NCBI GenBank assembly: GCA_012295275.1
Contig: CM022670.1
Span: forward strand, 4,984,764-5,048,763
Direction: 5' to 3'
From: Chrysomallon squamiferum
Lineage: Eukaryota; Mollusca; Gastropoda; Neomphalida; Peltospiridae
Length of the DNA stretch: 64,000 bases
Part shown: positions 48,652 through 61,150 of the stretch, piece by piece
Position numbering within the stretch: position 1 is the stretch's first letter
How the letters are laid out: the number at the start of each line of letters is the position of its first letter
Position numbers and translations under genes: made by a program
Notes under the pieces: model-generated
What the model saw: only the letters and a program-made list of their open reading frames with translations
Told to the model about the DNA's origin: nothing
Databases searched by the model: none

Positions 48652-51600
48652 GTAAAAATAATAATAGTAAATGGTAATAATAAAAATAAAATATTAATAA
48701 ATGGTAACAATAGTGATAATAATAATAATAAGATGAAGAATAAACAAAAATATTACTCTTTTAGCATAAAATTATGGGTAACATTTTGTTCTTACATTAA
48801 CAAACACTGCACAGACAAATATAAAACCCATGAAATAGTTACAATCTGCAACTCTTGACCGAGTGAGATAAAAAAGGCATTCGTTTTTTTTCAACAAGAT
48901 AATTAGAAATTAGAATCCCACTTAACTGCTGTATTTCTTTATGAGTTGGAACGGGTTTTTCTGTGTAACCTTGGAAACGGAACCACGACACAACGGTCTG
49001 AAGAGATCGGTATGCACAGCCCCATTTGTTGTCATCGAAATGATCCTGCATGTAATGGTGGTACGTGTACTTTCCTTCCACAATACACGGCTGACTGTTC
49101 TTCACTGCAATGTTAAACACTCAGTTGTGAAAACTAAACAATACAAACAACAACAACAACAATAACAACATTAATAATAATAGTTACAACAACAAACAAC
49201 AGTAATAACAACATTAATAATAATAGTTACAATAATTCTAATAATAATAATAATAATAATAAATAGTTTACACTTGTTATTTTTTGGGGTGGAGAGGGGT
49301 GTTAAATTTTAAAAACATACAAAATATATTTTACCAAAAATATATTACGATTAAACAAAAATCTTCATTTGGACTTTTTAAACAATTAATAATCATGTAT
49401 TTATTATTATAAATAAAGCCAGAAATCATTGATTTATTTATTTTTTTGCCTTATTTTAAAATCAGGCTCCTAAATGTTTGAATGGTGCATCCTGATGCCA
49501 TTCACTGATATTTAACAATATTTATATGTGAAATTATCTCAACCAAAGTGGCTTAAGTCTAAATAACAAAACGTGAACCTTGGACATCTTAGTGGTGTTT
49601 ATGCATATTCAGTGTGACAAGGTATTAGCTGAATCCCTCACACATGCTGTTTAATTTTTTTTAAATATCAGTGCTGTGATAAGAGATTCTCACCTCCTGA
49701 AGGTGGAAGTCCTATGTGTGGGTTGACAAGGTAACCACTGAGTAATGTCTCTCCTGGAAACATGAAAACATTGCTCCTCTTAAACACTGGCCTGTCTGCA
49801 GCAATACCGAACAGTTCATGTAGATGTCTTCTTTCTGTTTCTGAATAAGTATTTAAAAAATTAAATAAATAAATAAAAAGGAAAGAAGAATAAAATAACA
49901 ATATTAATGTTTATTAAAAATTACTATCAGGCAAGCTTTAATAATAAACTAGATGTCTAAAGTTTATTCTATGAATTATTTTTTTAGGTTTTTATTTTTG
50001 AATATTAGATCTTGTAAAGCTGAACAAACAAAAAACCCCAGAAACAAATTATGATTAGACGAATATACTATTGATGAAAAGAAAATGAAACAAAAAAAAA
50101 AAACGTACAAAAATTTATTCTAAAATGTGGCTGAATAATTCATGATTTTATTTTATATATTTATACAGGCAGTACTTGTGCTCATAACACTAAAAGATTT
50201 ACAGAACAATTCAAAACTTTATTTTACATGTTTTCAATATGACAACAGTGATCTTAAATCTTTTTATTTGTGAACAAACTAACATGTATTAGTCACAGCA
50301 GAACAAGTCACATGGCATGTTAGGACGCTGTTCGTATGTTCAAAATGTTAATAATTTAATTCAATCACTAACATAGCTGTAGGTATATGGTAACTTAAAC
50401 AAATTATTGTTATGATATTCAGCTTACCTAGTTCCTGTTCTGAAACTCCTTTTGGGTAAACAACAGAGACAAGGAAAGGTAACTCTCTCGGGCGAATGTG
50501 AAAGACTTCAGGAGTGTGAAATTTGTCATTCTGAAGTGTGCATAAGAAAATAATATTTACAGTTACAGTAAACAAAGATGGAGTTGTATACTATTACAAA
50601 TCAAATTGCTACAAAGAAATATTTGTTCTAATAGTAAGAATTTGAAACTTATGCATTGCAATAGATATGATTATAAAAAATATTGAAGAATATTATTAAT
50701 GCTGTAATTGTAAATCATTTTAAATATTCTGAAATGTTTTTCAAATAAAAATTCCTATTTTTAGGAAAGCTTGAAATATAGCCTTTGATATTCAAGTAAA
50801 GGGATACTGGGGAACTACAGGGAATTGGCTTTTCAAGCAAGTGTTCTATTCTTCTTGAACCATAAGCCAATGACTAAAATTATTTTCAAAAAAGAACGTT
50901 TGAATCTTCTTACAAACAAACTATATTTTATTCTAAAAAAATTGTGGGAACAAAATATAACTACCTTACAAAACTTTAGAATGCATTTCTTCATTGCCTG
51001 AATCTGTGACACTATGGTTTTGTCAAATATGTTCTGTAAACTTTCCATTTTTGTTCCAGACTTTACCAGTGTGGTAACACTGAGAGGCAGATTAATCTTA
51101 ACACAGTTGAACTTACCTGGAAAAGACAAGCATAAATATTATTACATGTTAACATATTAACAAGCAGAATTTATAACCACAAGTGAAACACATTTTGTAA
51201 CAAAATTTGAATTGCATTTTAAATCAATTCTGAAATCAGTATTAATAACACTGTTGATTCAACAACAAAAAATAAAGTTTGAAATAAATTTATTTTACCA
51301 AGTTTGCGATAAATGACAGGAGCACAAGTAGGAATATCAATGAAAGCAGCATCTCCACTGGCCAGAAAATACATATCCACTTTCACACAGCTCTGAAATT
51401 TAAAAAAGAAAAATGAAAAAGAAATCATATTGCGAACAACAAAAAAAAAAAATAATCAATGCAACAAAAATGCACTTACATATATCTTTACAAACAGTTG
51501 TTTTTGGGGGCTTCTATTTACTTTATTTTTTTAATATAAGAAATTATATTCTTTTGTCACTTAAAACCAATGTTTAATAATAACAAAGAATAACATGAGA

Positions 51601-54196
51601 TTATGAGATTTGAATACATTCGGTGCCATTATGACGTTTTTTTTGGTTTCTCCATATTTATGACATTCAACCATGGAAATCTTTAGATACTAAGACCCAC
51701 TGTGTTACTCCTACTAGAAAATAACAACCAGACAAAACTTGCCCGTTTCATCAGATCTCTCTGTTTGCTTCTGGTCATGAATCCATCCCCTGCCTCCATG
51801 TACTCATATAGGTTGTCACAGAGAGTTTTGCCTTCCATTCCCTTCACTGTATCCTTGCCAAGGAGGACAGAACTGTTTCTGATCCCATACATACAACAAC
51901 CATCTGCGAACTGTTTACACAGTCTGTCCGTTTCCGTTTCAAAACTGCTTGACCAGTCTTCTGAAATGTGTAATACACATTTTATTTCATTCATTTCAAT
52001 ACATAACAGTTTAATTAATTATAATGGTATTGTAATAATAGTTTATCTCATTAATAATAGTAAAACCGATTTTGAAAATTCTTTATTAGTTTATTTCGTT
52101 AATTATAATATACAACAGAAGCAGTAATTATAGTTCATTTCATTAATGACAATAACAATAATGTTATTTTTTTTAAAATTAATTGTAATAGACCTACATA
52201 TTACAGATTCATCTGATTATTTACACTCCACAATTGTTATTATAGTTTATTTGATTAATGACTCTAATGGTAAGGTTTAAAACTTTTACTTACAATACAT
52301 ATTTCAGTAATGGCAATACACAACAGATAGTAGTTATTGTTTATTTGTTTAATGAAATTATGGTAAAGATTCTATTAATTGCAATAGGAATAGAAACTAT
52401 AATTTGTTTGATTAATAATAATAACAGTAATTTAAAAATGTTGTATTTAAAATGCAAATTACTGGTTTATTTAATTAACTGCAATGTGCAACATGTATTA
52501 ATTTTAATTATTTTATTAATGATAAAAAAAAATACATTGCATACATTTCTTTTAATTGCAAAATACATTAATGGTTTACAAAATTAATTACAGTACAAAA
52601 ATTACAAATGCAATAGGTGATGAATTAGTTACAACACACAAAACATACTCCTTGAAGTACTTGATTAAAACATACAGTGCATGTTTATCTAATTAATTAC
52701 TGTACTACTGGTTTATTTAATTAACCACCATATGCAGTATCCGATTATGTAATTGATTATTTCTCATCGTAATCAGTGTCCTAGGTAAACTGTGATTTAA
52801 ATATTAATCCTTGTCTCCTAGAAGTGGAAATAAATTTTATAGAAACTAGAATTATTACTTTATTTTTCTGGGAAGTAAACCTAGCCTAATATACATGTAT
52901 AGACATGTTAGTACAAAAAGTTGTAAGCTGCCAAAGAAACACAGATTAAATATTAGTAAAACAGCAAATTTTAACACTGTGTGTATGTGTGTGTTTTATG
53001 TTTATGTATGCATGTATTAGTACGTACTATTGTCTGTTTCCACAGAAACTGTAATTGGAATATTAGCGTTTATCTGGTAGAACTGGTAGCCTGCCAAAAC
53101 ATCTGCCTGTGTTTCTGTTATTTTCTCTTTCACCGGACAATCATCAAACACCATGATGTAGAAATTGTCACTTGTAACTTTGCCATCGTCTTTGATGTGA
53201 CAAACTACAAGAGGGTCAGAATCTAAGTATTCCTGAAAAAAAAAAAATAAAAAAATATAGAAAATAAAAAAAATGAAATAAAAAGTAAAGTAAAGTAAAA
53301 AGTAAAGTAAAAGTAAAAAAAAGTAAAAGTAAAGTAAAATAAAATAAAATAAAATAAAATAAAATAAAATAAAATAAAATAAAATAAAATAAAATAAAAT
53401 AAAATAAAATATATAAAATAAATAAAATTTTAAAATAAAACCAAAATAAAATAAAATGAGCTTAAATTCTATATATAAGAAATATTTTAAAAATCAAAAG
53501 TAGTGGCTTAAATTCACTAAATGTTTAAGAATCAAAAGTAGTGGGTGTAAAAGATCACTAGTGAATTAAATGATGTGTCTGCAACATGACAATTTCCAGA
53601 GAAAACATCCAACATTTTCAAAATTACTGATATAAATAATTCTTCACACACCCCCCCCCCCCCCCAAAAAAAAATAATAATAATAAAAATAACAGTAAAA
53701 ATTTTAAAAAATTTAAATAAATTCTAAATGTTTAAAAATATTTTTTTTTTTTTTAAGGTTATAATTGTCATCATCATTATTGTTATCAATTATTAATTAT
53801 ATTTATCATTATTTATAAAAAATAAATAAAAGTTTACATACAACTAGTTCATTTGGTATGGCAACTGGAGTGGTATCAGTTGGATGCATGTTGTGTACAA
53901 TAACTCCACACACAGACAAACCTAGAATCATCAGTTTAAAAACAATTTATTCAGTTTCCATGCTCATTCAGTTTCAAATAACAGACAACCCTACTTATAT
54001 AATGAACACGAATAACAAAAGAGATTAATAAAAATGATCATTATTTAATAACTGTAAATCTGTAAATAATTTGCTACAACTATATATACATGTATATATG
54101 TATGTATGTATGTATGTAGTTTAGGCTTTTTGAATATTTTCTGTCTTATGTACATCTGAATAGACTGTACACAGACAATATCTGTGAATGCACTGG

Positions 54197-54242
<46 letters not shown>

Positions 54243-54510
54243 ATTACTAATAACACTAAAAATGTTTTAGCTATATTAATTAACTATAATTTTTTTTTTA
54301 AAAGAAACAAACAGTACTAAATAAATTTACAGCATTATAATCTTACCTCCTGGCAGTAACTGCTGTATTTCATTAACATCAGACACAACATTCTGGGTGT
54401 CTACTTTAGATCGTACTGTGAATGCAAGAACTGTCCTGTCTGTACATTCTCCATGACCAACCAAAAAACCACACAAACCTGAATCTTTCCATTTGACATT
54501 CTCTAAATCC

Positions 54511-54574
<64 letters not shown>

Positions 54575-54875
54575 TATAAATATATATAAATAATTAGAAA
54601 AATAAAGAGAGATTATACACACATATATAGATGAGATATTAATAAAATATTATTTTTATGAAAGCTTAACAGGCCATATTGTTACATATTAATAATAATA
54701 CGATATCAAATATTATTATCTTTTATTATTATATATCGGGTATTTATTTCCATATGCAACGAAATAATTCGATTTATCTCCGGAGTCACGACGAATTGTA
54801 GGAAGATTATTTTAAAGATTGTAAGAATTGAATTACCTCAAGCACTCGTGTATGTACTGACACAGACACTTCCAT
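46548..54875 (-). CDS. UFSP2: Ufm1-specific protease 2
   Basis: Exons in transcript order: 54837..54875, 54347..54509, 53842..53921, 53028..53232, 51701..51960, 51299..51392, 50965..51116, 50428..50530, 49694..49840, 48926..49104, 48467..48565, 47783..47885, 47241..47365, 46548..46634. Phases give 611 residues. It is a cysteine protease that matures the ubiquitin-like modifier UFM1 and removes it from targets, mainly at the ER. The C-terminal C78-type domain is clear: [20 protein letters not shown] (catalytic Cys at about 444), [24 protein letters not shown], and [13 protein letters not shown] (Asp 568, His 570). It ends [18 protein letters not shown]. The N-terminal half is longer than in the 469-residue human protein, as in other invertebrates. 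The donor of 51701..51960 is weak (GTGGGT) and less certain. The donor after 48926 reads TT instead of GT, although phase and homology place the boundary exactly there. Confidence 0.93.
48600..48650. repeat. (AAT)n array beside UFSP2 acceptor
   Basis: AAT array preceded by AATAAC units at about 48571-48600. On the UFSP2 sense strand it reads TTATTA..TTATTG..TTACTGCAG and leads directly into the acceptor of exon 48467..48565. Confidence 0.9.
52000..52770. repeat. Diverged tandem-like repeat rich in TTAATTA words
   Basis: UFSP2 intron 51961..53027 contains at least seven loose copies of a motif like GTTTATTTNATTAATNACAAT, spaced by roughly 60-100 bases. Examples are near 52050, 52090, 52130, 52240, 52340, 52465 and 52710. 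The copies are diverged, so this is an old minisatellite-like array. Confidence 0.5.
53280..53460. repeat. AAAGT/AAAAT pentanucleotide array
   Basis: Repeats of TAAAG units, then about 15 perfect TAAAA units, in a UFSP2 intron just upstream (in transcript sense) of exon 53028..53232. Confidence 0.9.
54200..54239. repeat. (CA)n microsatellite
   Basis: About 18 CA units preceded by GCGCGC, in the UFSP2 intron between exons 54347..54509 and 53842..53921. Confidence 0.95.
54511..54571. repeat. (AAT)n array forming a UFSP2 3' splice-site region
   Basis: Pure AAT array, read TTA in the transcript. It runs up to the TATAG acceptor of UFSP2 exon 54347..54509. Confidence 0.95.
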
Positions 54876-56004
54876 GATGTTCACGTGTTGACAAAACGAA
54901 CAGACTTAATGTAGTGACCAGCACAATCACTCTTCCATATTGCTCTCCCCTGAATGGCAAGGTAGATAACTGCATTAATGGTATTATATTTTGGGTCTAG
55001 TTTACCTTTTTTTAAATTTATTTATTTATTTATAAAGCATTAAATGTGCTGAAAAAGTAAATATATTAAATAATTAATTAATGGCAAATAAAAGTCAAGT
55101 GGCATTTTATAATCGCTATTAATTTTTAATAGACATACATATTTCTTCTTCATTATTTTAACACATCCGCCAACTCAAAAGAGAGAAACATCAAATTATT
55201 ATTAATAAATAAAGATTAGGTTATTCACAGTGATTCCGTCCCATCTGTAAAATTAATTACTTTTTGTTTTGTGGACTGGGGGAAATCTTAACGTAAACTA
55301 AAATAAAACGAATGCAAAATACTTTGAAATAAGGAGTACTTAATTTTAATTTAATTTTTACATATGTCAGACATTTTTCAACGCATTGTAAAAACTTATT
55401 TAATAGAACTGTTTTCACGCAAATCCACTTCGTTTTATTCTCTTAATTGCCCCCTCCCACACCGCCGACTCACACATCCTCTCCTGATTCTGTAATTTTT
55501 ATTTAAAATATGTAAACTTACATTGGTTTTATTTATTTATTTAAGATTGTTATATCAGATACGGTGGCTATGGAAGTATTCAAAGTGTACTTAGGTTCTT
55601 TGTTCACAGGTACACTTTAAATAATGACCACTCATTCTTGTATTCTTGGGTCACATAAATAATTTCTAAAATGAATGTAATATATTATAGTTTCTGGTAA
55701 TACTTCACAACAGATTTTCATTAAATATTCCAATTTTATTTATTAAAAAATATGAATTGCATCAATAACAAAGATAAAATTTAAATTAGCACCATGTATA
55801 AAATAATTATAAAAATATAAAATCAAATCACATATAAAAACATTTGGGTTTTTGATTTTTGAAATACAATCCAAATAAAAAAGAAAATGTTTGCTATTAT
55901 ATTAAATATAAACATTTTTGGTTTAAGGAAGAATGTAATATAAAATTATTTCTAATGAACCGATGCATATATGTTTTATTAATTTTCGGGTTCTTTTTCA
56001 TGTA
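54876..56004. other. Intergenic: UFSP2 5' flank and sulfatase 3' flank
   Basis: UFSP2 starts at 54875 and the sulfatase stops at 56005, both on the minus strand. A minus-strand AATAAA (TTTATT on plus) at 55975-55980 lies about 25 bases after the sulfatase stop and may be its polyadenylation signal. Nothing else is recognised. Confidence 0.55.
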
Positions 56005-58218
56005 TCAGTTTGGCAAAGCATGCCTCCATCCTTTATGCAAAGCTGCAGACAAAAAATCTCTGAGCTGAACAAACTGTGGTAAATAAGCCACATTATTCAC
56101 TTCATCTGGATCAGTTTTTTGTTCATACAGCTCTGTGCCATAAAGTTCAGACCATTTTGGTTTAAACAGGGATGAATTAAACCCAACCCACTCTGTATAT
56201 CTGTATTCCGAAGTTCTCATGGAGTAGCCCATTATTGTAATGTCTTTTAAATGTGGCTTGTCGCTGTTGGCTTGTGGTTCTACTGAAGGTCGTGGATACT
56301 GACTAAACACAGCTTGTTTCCAGGAAAAAGAATATGGCCTTTTAGACAGAGAAATATTTTTTATGATAGGGACAAGACTGGAACCTTCAGAACACAGAAT
56401 AATTTTGTGTGAATTCTGTGGGCAGGTGGTTGGAATGGGAAGTCCTGCAAGTTCAGACAGTGTTGGAAATATATCTACAAGTTCAACCAAATCATCTGAT
56501 ATCAGTCCTTGTCCATTCACTGGTAACTTGTATCCATTAAGTTTAGCTGAAAACTTTTCAACGTATTTGAAATTGGAATATTTATCCATGATCCTAAAAT
56601 GTTCTTTCTCCAACATGTGGTTTTTGTTTTGAGACAGATGTAAATTTACTGCCCGATTTTGTGAATTGCCCTTTTGTTCTTTTGACATTTGCTCTTTCCA
56701 GTGAAATGGATCCACATATTTAAACTGTTCTCTTTTATTGGAGTTAACAGTTGTTAAACCTGGAACATAGAACATCAGAGGAACACGAACGGAAACATCA
56801 AAGTTGCTATATTTAGACCATTCCTGGTGCTCTCCCAAAGACCATCCTATAAAATGTAAGACAAATGTCATGTAGATAGAAGATTTTCATTTACCTACAT
56901 TCATCACAAAACAATAAGTAAATTAACATTTCTTATTAAATTATTTTTTAAGATGTTAAAAGACAAGTTTATTACTTAATACTTTAAGTATTATGTTAAA
57001 CATGAAAATGTTTTTAAATTTAGTTTCGTAACCACAGAAAAGAGTAAAAGTTATATTTCTAAAAACTGTTAATCACCATCATTTTTTAAACAAACAATAG
57101 AAGCATCCCTCATCTCCAACACAAACCCCCCCCAAAAAGCCAAGATGTTAAAAATACTGTTATATAATACAAATATAATTAAAAAAATATATATATTTAT
57201 CCAAAACATAAATTTCAGAATAAAATAAGACTATTTTATTATCATTTAAGTTTCATATTTACCATGGTCTCCAACAAGCACTACAACAGTGTTGTTGGAA
57301 AATCCATATTTGTCCAGAGCTGACAGAAGAATCCCAACCTGACTGTCCATGTATGATGTAGCTGCATAATAACTCTGTCTAATCAACAACTGAAAATATA
57401 TTTTTATAACCTTTATAATTACTACTGCTAAAGAGATCATAATGAATTAATTTGGAAAAACAACCAAAGAGAATTAATTTAGAAAAGATAAGCAGATAAA
57501 AAAAAAAATAAATAAATAAAATAAATGAGTATAAACAAAACAGAATCTTAAATAGAGTTTCTAAATAATTTTCAGTAACAAAATGAAAATGAAAAATGGA
57601 ACAAAGTTTACAGTACACTGCAAATAATCTCACATTAACATTATCAATAAGAGGTTGAAAAGATAATTAGAATGAAGCCTAAGAAAATTCCTTAATAACA
57701 TAAAAAAGTTACTAAGTTTTGACTAGATCAAAACACAAAGTGTGACTGAATTTCTAGCCAAGTCTGAATAATTTCATTCTCACAAAAATGAATAATGCAT
57801 TGCTTGAATGACTACCTTGAAATTAGAAATTTCTTCATACCCAAGCCAAAAAGAAAATTGAAATAAATATCTTTAAAAAGTTTTGTTAATCATTTTAAAG
57901 TTTATAATGACAAGGTGTTAGAAGAAAGTCAGTTGTTGTCTTAGAAAACATACTGGGTATTCACCTGGAAATTCTCAGTAACAGGACCAAAAGGGAAACT
58001 GAGGTTGAGCTGCTGTACATCGTGGCGCTCTCTGATGTCAGTCCACGGGTTCCAGGCTACAAGAGGCAGTTCTAGTGGGTAGGTGTGATGATCAGCTAGA
58101 TGTATCTCATCCAAAGGATACAAATCTAACAACATATACAACTGTTAACTCAAATAAAAGAGAACAGTTTAAATGTGTAGATCCACTTCATATATACACA
58201 CACACTAACACATGCACT

Positions 58219-58257
<39 letters not shown>

Positions 58258-60822
58258 ATATATATAGACAAACATACAAATATACACACATTCATACATG
58301 TACACATAAAAAATAATTTGTATATGCTGAAATGACAAAAGAATTGTGTTCAATTACATCAACAATATTAGCTATTGAACAATCAAATTCATGTTGCTAA
58401 ACATTTTATCTTTTACTTATCATTTTAAGAAGAATATTCTCAAGTATGTGAAATCCATAATTTATATGTTTTTCATATGAAATGTTTGCAACAATTATTT
58501 AAAAATATGGTAAGATCATGGATAGAATCTAGCAAGTAAACTGACTGACTATCTATCACTTGCATTTTGGTGGATTTTATCATAATGTAAACAACTTACC
58601 GAGATATTCTTTGGGGTATTTCAGTGGAATGTGAGGTTTGTGATACCCAACAGCAAGAAAGAAAGGATTAGTGTGGTTTGAAGACATGTTTTTCAGAAAA
58701 TAAGTAGCAAACTGAGTTGTTTGTATATCTGGTAAGCTGCCTCCTGGTTGTTCACTGACATTGACAGGGCAAACAAGATTCATGTATTTTTTGCCATTAC
58801 GATCTGGACAAACCTGCAAAAATATACAGTTTTAAAATAAAGATAATAAAGTTAATGAAATAATTAATAGAAGAACAAAAACTAAAACTAAAATTAAAAC
58901 TGAAACAGAAAACTAATAAAAGTAATAAAACAAAACAAAATTTCACTTGTAAAGTTAACAACGTTACTGTGAGTTTTAATGGTGTTTTTTTGATAAATTA
59001 AATTTATTTTGACCATTAAATGCTGATAAGTTACAAACAACTAGGACTTAAGGCAGCAGAAACAACTCACAATATTATTTTAACAGAAGATGAATATATT
59101 TCTAATACTGCTATTATTGTTGTCGCTGTTATTGTTGAAAGAAATTAATACACTGTTACCTTTGCCATCTTGAACTGTTGTGTTGGTGGGTGATAAGCAG
59201 GAAATGACCAGCTATATGGATAATCATCTGTATAATTGGAAGCAATACCTACAACACCAAAGATAAACAGCCAGTTTTATTGTGTCATAAATATATACAC
59301 TGTAACTGCTATTTTAGAAAGAAAATCAAAATAAATTACTGAATATTTAAAGAAATCAGTGCATTTAAATTTTTATTATTAGAAAATGTTAATCATGTGA
59401 CTGTTAATGAAAGATGGGAAAGCACCAACTGAAGCCTTTGATATGTCAATTGTGGTAAATGGCTATAACTGGAAACAGCCCAATAATATTTTCACAGTGT
59501 ACATGTTGGGCAATTCTTGATCCATCAAACTGTAGTGAACTCAATGGAAACAGAAAAATTGTTTTTAAAAAAAACAATTATAATAATAATAATGGAAGTT
59601 TCTGATAAATTTTTGAAAATAGATTTAAAACTAATCAAAATATAAATTAATTAATTAATTAATTAAATAAAATAAAATAAAAATATTATAACAAAAAAAT
59701 AAATATATAAAACAAATTTAAGAACAAATAATTATAATTAAAAAAGAAATATAATTTTTTTTTTTAAAAGAAAATTAAGTAATAAATGAATAAACAAAAT
59801 TACTGGATTATTGAATACAAAATTAAATAATTACTTAAGTGTAAAAATTTTTTTGCTTTGTTTTTTTAAGGATAGTACATATTTAATTATATGTCAAATA
59901 AATAAATAAATAAATAAAAGAAAAAAAAGAAAATACCAGGATGAAATACTTTTCCAGCTGATTGTGTCAAGTAGCCATTTTCCTTGAAGTGTTGTGGAAG
60001 TGTTGTAAAATTTCCTGCAGCTTTTCTCCAGTAGGAATAAAAGTCATAGAGTTGAGTTGTATCAGGTCTGCGACTTGTCAAGAATGAAGTACGACTTGGA
60101 CCACATAGTGCTTGCTATATTAATATATCAGAAAAATATTGGTGCTTGCTATGTTTATATATCACAAAATAATATGTTATGACAAGAACAGTAATATTCC
60201 TAAGTCAGTTAGATCAATATATATTATTCAAGAAATTAAATATAATTTGATTGATAATGGTTTAATCAAGCAGCAGTGAATTTCAAATGATACAGAAATT
60301 ATTTTAATTTTCTAGCAAATTTATTTCATTATTAACAGTTTTCAGGCTTCAAACTATTTTTTTCTTTGGTCAAATAATTCTGTGAAAAATAAAATCTGAT
60401 TCTGCCTTTTCTGGAACAGGAATCTGCAAGATATATAAAGAGAGAATAATTTTGGGGGACCATCTACTATCCCAGCAGCAGATCAGTATTAAAGGCTATA
60501 GCACATAATTTCCTTTCTGTAGTAAGGTGCATATATATATATATACATTGGAGTTTTCAAAATAATTCAGTCTAACATGAGTGTACCTGAACAAATGCTT
60601 TATTGAAAAGTACAGCATTTTCTTGCCAGGTTGTCAATATTTGGTGTAACCATATGTTCATTTCCATAGCAACCAAGTGTTGGTCGAAGATCGTCAACCA
60701 CAATAAACAAAATGTTGGGTCTAGAGATTCCTACAATGAACACAGTTCGGAAGTTCCATAGACATTAAATAATTTTGTTTCAGAAAGTCACTTTATTTAG
60801 TCATGAATGTTACTTGACTTCA

Positions 60823-60877
<55 letters not shown>

Positions 60878-60965
60878 CCAGATCAGTGTTTACACATTAT
60901 CATGAATTGAATGTTCAGACGCAATGAACAAAAACATTTTAATAAATAACAATAAATAAAATGAA

Positions 60966-61009
<44 letters not shown>

Positions 61010-61150
61010 TGTGAAATAATAGTGCAAAATAAATAGATAATGTAACATAAAAATATAAATAAATTTTATTTAAAAAAAAAAAAAATTCTCACCATAAGTG
61101 AAAAGGCATTGTTTTGAAAACAAAATTATTAAAAATATAAAATTCGCCAT
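56005..61150 (-). CDS. IDS: Iduronate-2-sulfatase, with one frameshift in exon 2
   Basis: Exons in transcript order are 61093..61150, 60587..60730, 59937..60114, 59160..59248, 58600..58813, 57965..58125, 57263..57389 and 56005..56846. The enzyme removes 2-O-sulfate from iduronate in dermatan and heparan sulfate in the lysosome. Exon 1 encodes a hydrophobic signal peptide ([12 protein letters not shown]). Motifs are [12 protein letters not shown] (metal-binding Asp pair), [10 protein letters not shown] (the CxPxR site whose Cys becomes formylglycine), [34 protein letters not shown] and VGDHG, followed by [32 protein letters not shown] and [10 protein letters not shown] lie near the end. About 603 residues are expected, against 550 in human; the extra length is a Lys/Asn-rich insertion in the last exon. 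Exon 2 has one extra base: AGAAAATGCTGTAC leads to a TAA before the exon end, and the frame recovers if the A run is one shorter. This is an assembly error or a damaged allele. Confidence 0.93.
58138..58190. repeat. Inverted copy of sulfatase last-exon sequence in an intron
   Basis: The plus strand here matches the minus strand of 56702..56754 (inside the last IDS exon) over 53 bases with four differences. It lies 13 bases upstream, in transcript sense, of exon 57965..58125 and is in antisense orientation to the exon it copies. A CA microsatellite (about 58218-58253) lies next to it. Confidence 0.85.
60826..60875. repeat. (GA)n microsatellite, about 50 bp
   Basis: GA array, read CT in the sulfatase transcript, in intron 1 about 95 bases before the exon 2 acceptor. 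An AAT array follows at about 60970-61004. Confidence 0.95.

Noticed and set aside
48420-48858. Poly-Asn and poly-Ile frames
   Set aside because: They are translations of the AAT microsatellite opposite UFSP2.
51702-52587. Plus-strand frames of 109-141 residues
   Set aside because: They lie antisense to a UFSP2 exon and across the AT-rich repeat array, with no motif.
57966-58141. The inverted exon copy as an overlapping plus-strand gene
   Set aside because: The plus-strand frame over it is only an antisense shadow of exon 57965-58125 plus a copied exon fragment and a CA repeat.
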